Assembly (NCBI RefSeq): GCF_020177055.1
Contig: NZ_JAIQXT010000011.1
Coordinates: 1 to 51,910, forward strand
Origin: Sphingomonas sp. R647
Lineage (GTDB): Bacteria > Pseudomonadota > Alphaproteobacteria > Sphingomonadales > Sphingomonadaceae
DNA: 51,910 bases
Direction: 5' to 3'
The translations under genes and the position numbers were made by a program. Positions 16,043 to 23,149 of the stretch are shown one piece after another. Within the stretch, counting starts at the first letter, position 1. Each line of letters opens with the position of its first letter. The notes beneath the pieces were generated by a model, which was not told the DNA's origin, did no database searches, and saw nothing but the letters and a program-made list of their open reading frames with translations.

Positions 16043-18066
16043 CCGAACAGCCCGTGGAGATACCAGGACAAATCGCCAGTCACCCCGCGCTCGCCATCGC
16101 CGCGGCGGAACAGCCAGTAACGGTGGCCGCCCTCATCCTCGACCCGGAAATAGTCGCGCACGGCATGCGTCTCGGCGGCGCGGCGCCACCATTCGCCGGC
16201 GATCCGCTCGGGTCCGTCGGCGCGCACCACGCGGATCGTGCGCCCGCGCCAGGTGAAGCGGCGCGGCGGCTGGTCGGGCAGTTCGGCGAGGACATGGTCG
16301 AGCCGCTCGGGCCGCGCGAGCAGCCGCGCCGGGCGCGGCCAGTCGGGGCGCCAGGGATCGGGCGGCGCGGCGCGGAGCAGTTGGCGGACATCGCCCGGCC
16401 GGACCTTTGGCCCGCTGCGCTCGGGCGGGTCGAGCACGCCGTCGCGCCCGACGCTGCGTTCGGGCACGTCGCTTTCGACCGGGCGGCTGCGCCATAGCCG
16501 GCGCGGGCCGATGCGCGTGGCGAGCGTGTCGGCGAGCGGGGCGAGGTCGGGTTTCGCTTCCTCGTCCAGCCGCTCGTCGAACGGCTGGGCCGCCAGCGGC
16601 TCGGCGCGGCGAACGTGCAGCGTGATGGCGTCGATGCCATAGCCCGGCTCCACATCCTCGATCCGACGCGCGATCAGGCGGATCAGATGCAGGCAATCTC
16701 GGCTGGCACGCGCAAGGCCGATGCGGATGCGTTGCGGCACGCCATCGACCCGCTCGGCAACCAGCTCGACCGCGCGCGCGCCCAGCCCGGCCGCTTCGAG
16801 CGCGGCGCAGAGTTCGGGGACCAGCGCGCCAATCCAGTGCGCAATCCCCTCGGCGGTCGCGACCGGCTCGACAAAGCGGCGCTGCACCGCGATTGCCTCA
16901 CGCGGAATGACGGGATCGAGCGGCTCGGGCAGAGTGCCCAGCGCCTGTTCGAGCCGGGTGACCAGCCCCCCGCCAAAGCGCCGGGCGAGCGGCGCGCGCG
17001 GCATCGCGGCGAGCGGCCCGATCTGCTCGACGCCCAGCCGGCGCAGCAGCTCGACCGCTGCCGGATCGACGCGCAACGCCGGGATCGGCAGCGGGGCGAG
17101 CGCGGCGGTATGCTGGCCGGGGGGACAGATCAGCACGGCATCGCGCGCGGCGAAATGCGCCAGCGCCCACGCCGCGCCCGGCGTGTCGGTAATGGCGATC
17201 CGTGCGGTATAGCCGCGCCGCGCCAGCAGCCGCACGATGCGCCGCGCCATCCGCGCCTCGCCACCATGCAAATGCGCGACTCCGGTCAGGTCGATCAGCA
17301 ACGTATCGGCGTCCTCGACCGCGACGCTCGGCGCCCAGCGCCGCGCCGCCATCAACGCAAGGCGATGGAGTGCGGCAAGATCGCCTGCCGGATCGGCAGG
17401 GCGGATATCGAGCCCGGAGCCATAGGCCCGCGCTTCCGTCACCGCCATGCCCGGCCGGACACCCAGCGCGCGCGCGGCCGGGCAGGCGGCGGCGACCAGC
17501 ACGCGATTGCCGGTGCGGATCGAGGTGAGGAGGGGTGCCAATTCCTCCCCCAGCTTGCTGGGGGAGGGGGACCGCGCCCGCAGGGCGGGGTGGAGGGGCC
17601 GCGGCGCAGCGGCGGGGGACGGCTGCCTCACATTCCGCGCCTGCGGCGCGGCCCCTCCACCATCGCTGCGCGATGGTCCCCCTCCCCCAGCAAGCTGGGG
17701 GAGGAACTGGATCGGCGGCTCCCCCGCCGGAACCTGGCTACGCACCTCATCCGACTGCATCGGCCGAAACGGATTTCCCGCCGCTTCCTCGCGGCGCCCC
17801 AGCTCGCGCGGCGACGGCCGCTGATGCGCGGGCAATTCCGCAATCTGGCGCGCGCGTTCCTCCCGCGCCCAGCGCGCGCCGGGACGCCAGCCGCCGCCGC
17901 GCGGGACCGAGCATGCCTGTTCCTGTTCCGCCGCCGCAGCGGTGCGCAGCGCGTCCAGCTGCGCGCCGGGCGTGGCCTCAGGCGGCGACGACTGTGCGGT
18001 CCGCTCCGCCTGCCGCAGCCGTTCGATTGGCCAGTCGGGCAGGTAGAGCGCAGCGACCCGTTTCAT
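16039..18066 (-). CDS. imuB: Y-family polymerase-like mutasome protein ImuB, with in-frame palindromic insertion
   Basis: ImuB is a catalytically inactive Y-family homologue that bridges the beta clamp, ImuA and DnaE2. I start at ATG 18066 (MKRVAALYLPDW), which has GGAGG 8 bp upstream; a 17-codon upstream extension is unlikely. The polymerase-like body runs from RTGNRVLVAAACPAARALGVRPGM (about 184 on) through DTPGAAWALAHF and a helix-hairpin-helix region. At 675 aa it is longer than usual. Residues about 119-176 are encoded by a 173-bp palindromic repeat (17538-17710) that stays open in this frame. The surrounding frame is intact and dnaE2 follows directly, so the protein is probably functional. 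It overlaps imuA by 89 bp. Confidence 0.93.
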   Translation of the reverse strand: MKRVAALYLPDWPIERLRQAERTAQSSPPEATPGAQLDALRTAAAAEQEQACSVPRGGGWRPGARWAREERARQIAELPAHQRPSPRELGRREEAAGNPFRPMQSDEVRSQVPAGEPPIQFLPQLAGGGGPSRSDGGGAAPQARNVRQPSPAAAPRPLHPALRARSPSPSKLGEELAPLLTSIRTGNRVLVAAACPAARALGVRPGMAVTEARAYGSGLDIRPADPAGDLAALHRLALMAARRWAPSVAVEDADTLLIDLTGVAHLHGGEARMARRIVRLLARRGYTARIAITDTPGAAWALAHFAARDAVLICPPGQHTAALAPLPIPALRVDPAAVELLRRLGVEQIGPLAAMPRAPLARRFGGGLVTRLEQALGTLPEPLDPVIPREAIAVQRRFVEPVATAEGIAHWIGALVPELCAALEAAGLGARAVELVAERVDGVPQRIRIGLARASRDCLHLIRLIARRIEDVEPGYGIDAITLHVRRAEPLAAQPFDERLDEEAKPDLAPLADTLATRIGPRRLWRSRPVESDVPERSVGRDGVLDPPERSGPKVRPGDVRQLLRAAPPDPWRPDWPRPARLLARPERLDHVLAELPDQPPRRFTWRGRTIRVVRADGPERIAGEWWRRAAETHAVRDYFRVEDEGGHRYWLFRRGDGERGVTGDLSWYLHGLFG
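17538..17710. repeat. 173-bp palindromic element inside imuB
   Basis: Positions 17538-17573 and 17675-17710 are 36-bp inverted arms with one mismatch, each itself containing the palindrome CCCCCAGCTTGCTGGGGG or its complement. The interior also pairs (GGTGGAGGGGCCGCG against CGCGGCCCCTCCACC), so the whole unit could fold as one long hairpin. It interrupts the linker between the N-terminal segment of ImuB and its polymerase-like core without breaking the frame. No enzyme is encoded. Confidence 0.85.
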
Positions 18067-18730
18067 CGCACGCCTCCACTTGGATGTTGAAAGGATCGCC
18101 CCCCTTTTGCCGGGCAAGGCTCAGTTCCCAGCGCGCCCGCCCGACCCCCTCGACCGGCAGGGGAGACGAGGGGGCACAACCCACCCGCCAGCGTGTCACC
18201 GCCGCCGATGGTGCGGCCAGCGGATCGCCGCCCTGACGCGGGTGGCGCTTCATCAACAGCGCGATGGTGCGCCCGCCCTCCGCCGCCAGCTGCAGCCGCC
18301 GGGTCGCGGGCATCGCCACGCGCCGCGCTTCGCCGACCACGGCACCCAGACCGCGATGGCGCAGCCCTTCCTCCATGATCGCGAGCAATTCGTCATCGTC
18401 CGACGCTTCGGCATACAGGACGCGCTTGGGGGCGAGGCCGACCTGATACAGGCCCGGCGCGAACAGGTCGCGCCGCCGCACCACCCACAGCACCGGTCCC
18501 CAGGCGCGCGCGGCGATCCCCGCTACGAACAGCGTCGCGGCGGCATCGTCGGTCAGATCGGCGCTCGCCCCCGCCACCTCGTGCAGCGCATCGAGCCGCA
18601 GCCCGCCATCGGCCAGTCGCGCGTCGAGCCGCTGCATGCCAAAGGGCAGCACCGGGCGACGGCGAAAGCCGGTGCCTTCGATCGCGCCGAGCGTTTCGCG
18701 CAGCTGGTTGATGATCGCGGGATCGGCCAT
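17978..18730 (-). CDS. imuA: Mutasome accessory protein ImuA
   Basis: ImuA is a RecA/SulA-like protein of the damage-induced mutasome; it binds ImuB and RecA. The 250-aa product shows the family pattern: LPFGMQRLDARLADGGLRLDALHEVAG at about 29-55, then the WVVRRRDLFAPGLYQVGL strand, and the PSSPLPVEGVGRARWEL region towards the C-terminus. The ATG at 18730 has AAGG upstream. A LexA box and promoter lie 34-68 bp before it. The 3' end overlaps imuB in another frame. It is the first gene of imuA-imuB-dnaE2. Confidence 0.92.
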   Translation of the reverse strand: MADPAIINQLRETLGAIEGTGFRRRPVLPFGMQRLDARLADGGLRLDALHEVAGASADLTDDAAATLFVAGIAARAWGPVLWVVRRRDLFAPGLYQVGLAPKRVLYAEASDDDELLAIMEEGLRHRGLGAVVGEARRVAMPATRRLQLAAEGGRTIALLMKRHPRQGGDPLAAPSAAVTRWRVGCAPSSPLPVEGVGRARWELSLARQKGGDPFNIQVEACDETGRCALPARLANRTAAAGGADRTVVAA

Positions 18731-18764
18731 GGTGCGGCCTTCAAACTCCGACTCGGGGAAAACT

Positions 18765-18779
18765 GTTCCTATTTTGTTC
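18765..18779 (-). promoter_or_regulatory. LexA (SOS) box of imuA-imuB-dnaE2
   Basis: GTTC at 18765-18768 and GTTC at 18776-18779 are separated by 7 nt, exactly the alphaproteobacterial LexA consensus GTTC-N7-GTTC (GAAC-N7-GAAC on the imuA strand). A third GTTC lies at 18785-18788. The box covers the predicted -10 region of imuA, so LexA bound here would block polymerase and DNA damage would induce the operon. Confidence 0.9.
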
Positions 18780-18798
18780 TAACCGTTCGTCGAGTCAA
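18770..18798 (-). promoter_or_regulatory. imuA promoter
   Basis: On the minus strand TTGACT (18798-18793) is followed by 17 nt and AAAATA (18775-18770). The -35 is good and the -10 moderate. The -10 falls inside the LexA box. Confidence 0.55.
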
Positions 18799-18860
18799 GC
18801 TTGCCAAGCGATGATCGGGCCGTATCATCGGCCTATCACACCATTTCCCAGGGGAAGTTC

Positions 18861-21017
18861 ATGAAGCCCGTTTCCGGCGCGATCCTGCTCGCCACCGCCT
18901 CGCTCCTGTCGATTCTGCCCGCTGCGGCCCAGACGCCGGCCGCTGCCCCTGCCACCGCAACCGTGGATCCCGCGCCGATGATCGACACCTGGCCCGGCCC
19001 GTTCGACGGCGTTCCGCAGTGGGACAAGGTGACCCCGGCGATGTTCCCCGCCGCCTTTGAACAGGGCATGGCCGAGGCGCGCGCGATGTTCGCCAAGGTG
19101 CGCGACAATCCCGAGGCGCCGACCTTCGCCAACACGATCGAGGCACCAGCCAAGATGACCGGCGCATTGTCGCGCGTCTTCCCGGTGTGGGGCGTGTACA
19201 CCAGCAACCTCGCCAGCCCCGAGGTGCAGAAGATCGCGCGCGAATGGAGCCCGAAGCTGTCGGCCTTTTCGACCGAACTCAGCCTCGATCCCAAGATGTT
19301 CGCACGGGTGAAGACGCTCTACGACAAGCGCCAGACGCTCGGCCTCAATGCCCAGCAGATGCGCCTGCTCGAGCGCAGCTATCGCGATTATGTGACCTCG
19401 GGCGCGCTGCTGAACGAGGCGCAGAAGACGGAGATCAAGCGGATCAACGGCGAACTGTCGGTCGCCTTCACCGAATTCAGCCGGCGCGTGCTGGCGGACG
19501 AAGAAACCGCGATCCTCATCGATAACGAGGCGGACCTGGCTGGCCTGCCCGACAGCTTCAAGGCGAGCTTGGCCGAAGAAGCCAAGGCGCGCGGAGCGGC
19601 GGGCAAATGGGCGATCAAGAACACGCGCTCATCGATGCAGCCCTTCCTGATGTACGCCACCAACCGCGCGCTGCGCGAGAAGGTGTACAACGCCTATATC
19701 AATCGCGGCGACAATGGCGGCGCGACCGATACCAACGCGATCATCGCCAACATCCTGAAGCTGCGTCAGGAGCGCGCCAAGGTGCTCGGCTTCAAGACCC
19801 ATGCGCATTACCGCATGGACGACACCATGGCCGAAACGCCGGAGAACGCGACCAAGCTGATGATGTCGGTCTGGCCCGCCGCGGTCGGCCGGGTCCGCCA
19901 AGAGGTCGCCGACATGCAGGCGCTGGCCGATGCCGAAGCGGCGGCGGGCAAGGGGCCGAAGATCAAGATCGAGGGCTGGGACTATCGTTTCTACGCCGAG
20001 AAGGTCCGCAAGGCGAAGTACGACCTCGATGAGAGCGAGGTGAAGCCGTATCTTGAACTCAACAACATGGTCAACGCCATGTTCTACGCCGCCGGGCGGC
20101 TCTACGACCTTGAATTCAAGGAAAATACCGGCACGATCCCGGTGTTCCAGGCCGATGTGCGGACGTTCGAGGTCAAGCGTTTGGGCAAGACGGTCGGCGT
20201 CTTCTACCTCGACAATTTCGCGCGTGCCGGCAAGCGTTCGGGGGCGTGGGCGACCAGCTATCGCAGCCGGTCGGGGCTGCGCGGCGACACCATCGTGCTG
20301 GCGTCGAACAACAACAACTTCACCAAGGGCGGTGGCGGTGAGCCGACGCTGATCAGCATCGACGACGCCTCGACGCTATTCCACGAATTCGGCCATGCGC
20401 TGCACAGCCTGCTCGGCAATGTCTATTATCCGGGCCTCGCCGGCACGCCGCGCGACTTCGTTGAATATCCGAGCCAGGTGAACGAAAACTGGTTGCTGAC
20501 CCCCGACGTGCTCAACCGCTTCGCCAAGCACTACAAGACCGGCGAGGTGATTCCGGCGGCGCTGGTCGAGAAGATCGAGAAGGCGTCGACCTTCAACCAG
20601 GGCTTCGACACGGTCGAATATCTCTCATCCGCCATTGTGGACATGCAACTCCACAATCGCGAAACGCCGGTAACCGATCCCGACGCGTTCGAACGCGACA
20701 CGCTCGCTTCTTTGGGCATGCCGAAGGAAATCGTGATGCGGCACCGCCTACCGCAGTTCAATCACCTGTTCTCGTCCGACGCCTATTCGGCGGGCTATTA
20801 CAGCTACCTGTGGTCGGAGACGATGGACGCTGACACCTGGGCCGCGTTCGAAGGCGCGGGGAATGTCTGGGACAAGGCAACGGCGGACAAGTTCCGCACG
20901 ATCCTGTTGGAAACAGGCAATGAAACCGACCGCAAGGAAGCCTATAAGGCATTCCGCGGTCGCGATCCGGACGTCAATGCGCTGTTCAAGCGCCGTGGCT
21001 TCCCGACCGGAAACTGA
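18861..21017 (+). CDS. M3 family metallopeptidase (peptidyl-dipeptidase Dcp-like), exported
   Basis: This 718-aa zinc peptidase of the M3 (thimet/Dcp) family probably trims dipeptides from oligopeptide C-termini. An N-terminal signal peptide ends near Ala-Ala-Ala-Gln at about residue 22-24, so it acts in the periplasm. The zinc motif HEFGH is at 508-512, followed by the downstream ENWLL region that carries the third-ligand helix. The YSAGYYSYLWSE substrate-binding segment lies near the C-terminus. The ATG at 18861 has GGGGAAG 5 bp upstream. An ATG 60 bp earlier lacks support and would bury the signal. It diverges from imuA. Confidence 0.92.
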   Translation: MKPVSGAILLATASLLSILPAAAQTPAAAPATATVDPAPMIDTWPGPFDGVPQWDKVTPAMFPAAFEQGMAEARAMFAKVRDNPEAPTFANTIEAPAKMTGALSRVFPVWGVYTSNLASPEVQKIAREWSPKLSAFSTELSLDPKMFARVKTLYDKRQTLGLNAQQMRLLERSYRDYVTSGALLNEAQKTEIKRINGELSVAFTEFSRRVLADEETAILIDNEADLAGLPDSFKASLAEEAKARGAAGKWAIKNTRSSMQPFLMYATNRALREKVYNAYINRGDNGGATDTNAIIANILKLRQERAKVLGFKTHAHYRMDDTMAETPENATKLMMSVWPAAVGRVRQEVADMQALADAEAAAGKGPKIKIEGWDYRFYAEKVRKAKYDLDESEVKPYLELNNMVNAMFYAAGRLYDLEFKENTGTIPVFQADVRTFEVKRLGKTVGVFYLDNFARAGKRSGAWATSYRSRSGLRGDTIVLASNNNNFTKGGGGEPTLISIDDASTLFHEFGHALHSLLGNVYYPGLAGTPRDFVEYPSQVNENWLLTPDVLNRFAKHYKTGEVIPAALVEKIEKASTFNQGFDTVEYLSSAIVDMQLHNRETPVTDPDAFERDTLASLGMPKEIVMRHRLPQFNHLFSSDAYSAGYYSYLWSETMDADTWAAFEGAGNVWDKATADKFRTILLETGNETDRKEAYKAFRGRDPDVNALFKRRGFPTGN

Positions 21018-21035
21018 GTTCAGAACGCCGCCGGG

Positions 21036-21626
21036 TCACTCCGGCGGCGTTATTTCCCAGTCGATCGGCTTGAACGACCCGTTATTCGACTGCAGCGCCG
21101 AGCATGCGGTCAGCCCGATCACGAGATCCTCTTCCGCGCGAAAAACGATCCGGTCGCCCGCCTTGCTCAGCGGCGGATCGACGCGCAATTCGCCCGTCGC
21201 GCCATCGACCGGCACATTCATGAAGCAATTGAACGCGGTCGGGATCATGTCCTCCGCGACGCCATAAGGCGCCAGCGCGGCGGCCAGGTTGCCGAAGCAG
21301 CCGCGATGCGGATCGGTGTCGCCATAGATGATGCGGAACGTGTCCTTCGAACACGGCGTCAGCAGGAAATCATGCCGCCCGACATCGTCCTCAACGATCT
21401 CGAGCAGCACGTTGCTGCGATTCGAATAGAGCTTGTCGCCGGTCGTCAGATAGATGCGGCTGGCATAGTCCAGCGTCCGGCCCGACGAGATCACCTCGCC
21501 GACATCGTCCTTGCGAAAGGCCAGCAGGTCCGCGACCTGTTCGCCGGTCGGGTCGGTGACGGTCAGCAACGCGCCCTTCGGCAGTTCGAAGGCGACGCCG
21601 GAGCGCGGTTCGATTCTATGCGGCAT
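21036..21626 (-). CDS. DUF1989 / urea carboxylase-associated family protein
   Basis: The 196-aa protein belongs to DUF1989, which includes the carboxyguanidine deiminase subunits CgdA and CgdB that turn carboxyguanidine into allophanate. Conserved pieces are the ADLLAFRKDD and SSGRTLDYASRIYLTTGDKLYSNRS type segments (about 32-70), and LLTPCSKDTFRIIYGD with a conserved Cys near 91, then HRGCFGNL, FNCFMNV and the final GDRIVFRAEEDLVIGLTACS. A metal-dependent hydrolase role is likely, but a single subunit without urea or guanidine carboxylase genes nearby leaves the substrate open. The start at 21626 has GGAAGG upstream and overlaps the end of the GntA-like gene by 11 bp. Confidence 0.85.
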   Translation of the reverse strand: MPHRIEPRSGVAFELPKGALLTVTDPTGEQVADLLAFRKDDVGEVISSGRTLDYASRIYLTTGDKLYSNRSNVLLEIVEDDVGRHDFLLTPCSKDTFRIIYGDTDPHRGCFGNLAAALAPYGVAEDMIPTAFNCFMNVPVDGATGELRVDPPLSKAGDRIVFRAEEDLVIGLTACSALQSNNGSFKPIDWEITPPE

Positions 21627-22311
21627 CCTGCGCGCCTTCCCGTCCGCGGAAGGGGCAGCGCCATTCGGGGTCGACCATCCGGCCGCTGTATTGGCGCGCC
21701 TCGGACACGGTGCCGTGCTGCGCGAGCATCGGATTGGCTTCGCCCGCCAGCGCAACGTCGCGTGCGACGATCGAATCGCGCAATTTCTCGTAGCGCCCCT
21801 GCGCGCGCAGCTGTTCGAACTGGTCGTGCAGATTGAACACCAGCGCGGGGCGTTCGAAGCGGCGTGCCGGGCGGCTCGCCTGCGGGTGCAGGCCGACCAC
21901 GAAAAACGCCTCGCCGCCGAAGCTGAGCGAGAAATGCGGGTCATCGGGATCATGGCTGACGCGCGGATCTGCCTCCTGCCCGAGCCATTCGTCCTTATCG
22001 GTCAGCGATTGCAGCCGCGCCCACAAATTGGTCTCGAATGCCGATTCGTCGAGTTCGCGATCCTGCTCGAACAGCACCACGAGCGATTGAAACAGCTCGG
22101 GTTCGGCGCGATAGCTGGCGGCGAGGTCGTGCAGATTGGGCAGGATGCGCAGATCGTCCCAGGCCGACCCGATATCCTTGCTGACCACGAACCGCATCCG
22201 GTCGCGGCTAAGCGCGGACTTCGCGCCCACACAGGGGAATTCGGTCGATTTGACGAACGCGCGAAAGCGCTCCGCCAGCGGATGCGCAGAATCATTGCAA
22301 GGTTTCAGCAT
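21616..22311 (-). CDS. YqcI/YcgG family, GntA-like heme-dependent N-hydroxylase
   Basis: This 231-aa protein is of the YqcI/YcgG family. Its named member, GntA, is a heme-dependent enzyme that N-hydroxylates a guanidino group in guanitoxin biosynthesis. The hallmarks are the early FPCVGAKSAL motif (25-34), the FSLSFGGEAFFVVGLHPQASRPARRF core, and the C-terminal NPMLAQHG, SEARQYSGR and WRCPF. His and Cys residues in these motifs are candidate heme ligands. It overlaps the DUF1989 gene by 11 bp. Together they suggest oxidation then hydrolysis of a guanidino compound. No further guanitoxin genes are present, so I do not propose that product. Confidence 0.82.
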   Translation of the reverse strand: MLKPCNDSAHPLAERFRAFVKSTEFPCVGAKSALSRDRMRFVVSKDIGSAWDDLRILPNLHDLAASYRAEPELFQSLVVLFEQDRELDESAFETNLWARLQSLTDKDEWLGQEADPRVSHDPDDPHFSLSFGGEAFFVVGLHPQASRPARRFERPALVFNLHDQFEQLRAQGRYEKLRDSIVARDVALAGEANPMLAQHGTVSEARQYSGRMVDPEWRCPFRGREGAQDAA

Positions 22312-22348
22312 CGCCGCTCAACGCGCCAGCCGCCAAGTGGTTCACATG

Positions 22349-22380
22349 AAAAGGGCCGGCCCCCGGATGGAGGCCAGCCC
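22349..22380 (-). terminator. Terminator of the glycine-zipper gene
   Basis: On the minus strand GGGCTGGCC (22380-22372) pairs with GGCCGGCCC (22361-22353), with one non-Watson-Crick position. It is followed directly by TTTT (22352-22349). It separates the glycine-zipper gene from the GntA-like gene downstream. Confidence 0.75.
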
Positions 22381-22404
22381 AATTCAATCACGCATGTTGA
22401 GGCC

Positions 22405-22800
22405 TTAGCGGCGGCAATAGCCGGGACGATCCGACCGGTCGATCTCGCGTCCGGCAAGGGCGCCGACCACGCCGCCCAGGACGGTGCCGAGGGTCTTGTC
22501 GCCGCGACCTGCGATCGCATTACCGGCAAGGCCACCGGCGATCGCGCCGACGATCGTGCCGCCGTCGCCGTCACGGCACTTCTCGGCCGCGCGCGAGCGA
22601 TAGTTATAACGGCGGTCGCCCCGACGATATTCGCGATAGCCATCGCGCTGATAGCCGCGGCCGTCGCGATAGCCGTCACGCTGATAGCCGCGATCATCGC
22701 GATGCTCGTAGCGGCTCTGTGCTGCTGCTTCAGTCGCGGGGACAAGCGCGGTGCCGGTCATCGCCAGCGCGGCGCCGATCAGGGAAAGCTTCTTGAACAT
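22405..22800 (-). CDS. Glycine-zipper 2TM domain protein, exported
   Basis: A 131-aa protein with a signal peptide (MFKKLSLIGAALAMTGTALV, cut after AAAQ near residue 28). A Tyr/Arg/Asp-rich repeat stretch follows, in which a GYQRDGYRDGR-type unit occurs twice. The glycine zipper GGTIVGAIAGGLAGNAIAG...GGVVGALAG lies at about 80-118. Such proteins sit in the outer membrane or periplasm and resemble SlyB/RcnB-type envelope stress proteins. The ATG at 22800 has a clear AAGGAGA; an upstream ATG at 22848 would place the signal internally. A terminator follows. Confidence 0.82.
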   Translation of the reverse strand: MFKKLSLIGAALAMTGTALVPATEAAAQSRYEHRDDRGYQRDGYRDGRGYQRDGYREYRRGDRRYNYRSRAAEKCRDGDGGTIVGAIAGGLAGNAIAGRGDKTLGTVLGGVVGALAGREIDRSDRPGYCRR

Positions 22801-23149
22801 GCTGTGTCTCCTTGTTCGTGCAATTCGTTGAACAAGGGATTCGCACAATTGGGTTGAGCGATGCCTGAATGCGCTCGTTATCCGCCGTTCAGGGTTGTTG
22901 CGACATCGTCACGGGAGGGGGTGCCGGTGCGGCCGTAGCGCCCAAGGGGGGAGTGCCCTGTCCCGGTACGCAACACGGGAAATCGGGCAGGGCGTTCGGA
23001 TCGCACCGGCATGTCGGGCAGGTCCGCGAAATACGCCGCGGAACAGCTTGGCTGTCATTTAGATGAACGGCGTTGAGCGCTGGCTGAACGACGCTGTTAT
23101 CTGAGGTTCAGCTTTGCGGCACGATTGCGGCCGTTATGAAGGGGCGGCG
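22801..23149. other. 349-bp intergenic region
   Basis: This region between divergent genes (glycine-zipper, minus; phytase-like, plus) holds no convincing reading frame. It contains nested inverted repeats at 22922-23011 (listed separately), a hairpin TCCGCG/CGCGGA at 23023-23042, and two diverged 27-bp copies of a TGAA...GTTATC...TTCAG motif at 22866-22892 and 23085-23111 (18 of 27 identical). These copies may be binding sites for a shared regulator. Confidence 0.5.
22922..23011. ncRNA. Candidate structured RNA (nested hairpin)
   Basis: TGCCGGTGCG at 22922-22931 pairs perfectly with CGCACCGGCA at 23002-23011. Inside, GCCCTG (22955-22960) pairs with CAGGGC (22988-22993), and TCCCG (22961-22965) with CGGGA (22976-22980). 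The three helices are collinear, giving one 90-nt folded unit. Strand and transcription are unknown, and GC-rich DNA forms such pairings by chance fairly often. It does not match SRP RNA, 6S or tmRNA landmarks that I can recall. Confidence 0.3.

Noticed and set aside
17538..17710. The DUF559, imuB and 120-bp hairpin repeats as a single family
   Set aside because: All are GC-rich palindromes, but arm sequences, lengths and flanks differ. Only the outer palindrome at 25601-25626 resembles the DUF559 type.
16039..18066. imuB as a pseudogene broken by the repeat
   Set aside because: The frame stays open across the insertion, the polymerase-like core is intact, and dnaE2 is coupled to its stop by the normal 4-bp overlap.
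21036..22311. A guanitoxin biosynthesis cluster
   Set aside because: Only the GntA-like member is present. No other guanitoxin genes lie nearby, and YqcI/YcgG proteins are widespread.
22922..23042. Possible SRP (4.5S) RNA, because of CAGGTCC followed by GGAACAGC
   Set aside because: The conserved GGAA tetraloop and AAGCAG part of the SRP core are missing, so the likeness is superficial.
22869..23066. 65-codon plus-strand frame in the 349-bp intergenic region
   Set aside because: No ribosome site, no domain, and it spans the nested inverted repeats. Probably non-coding.
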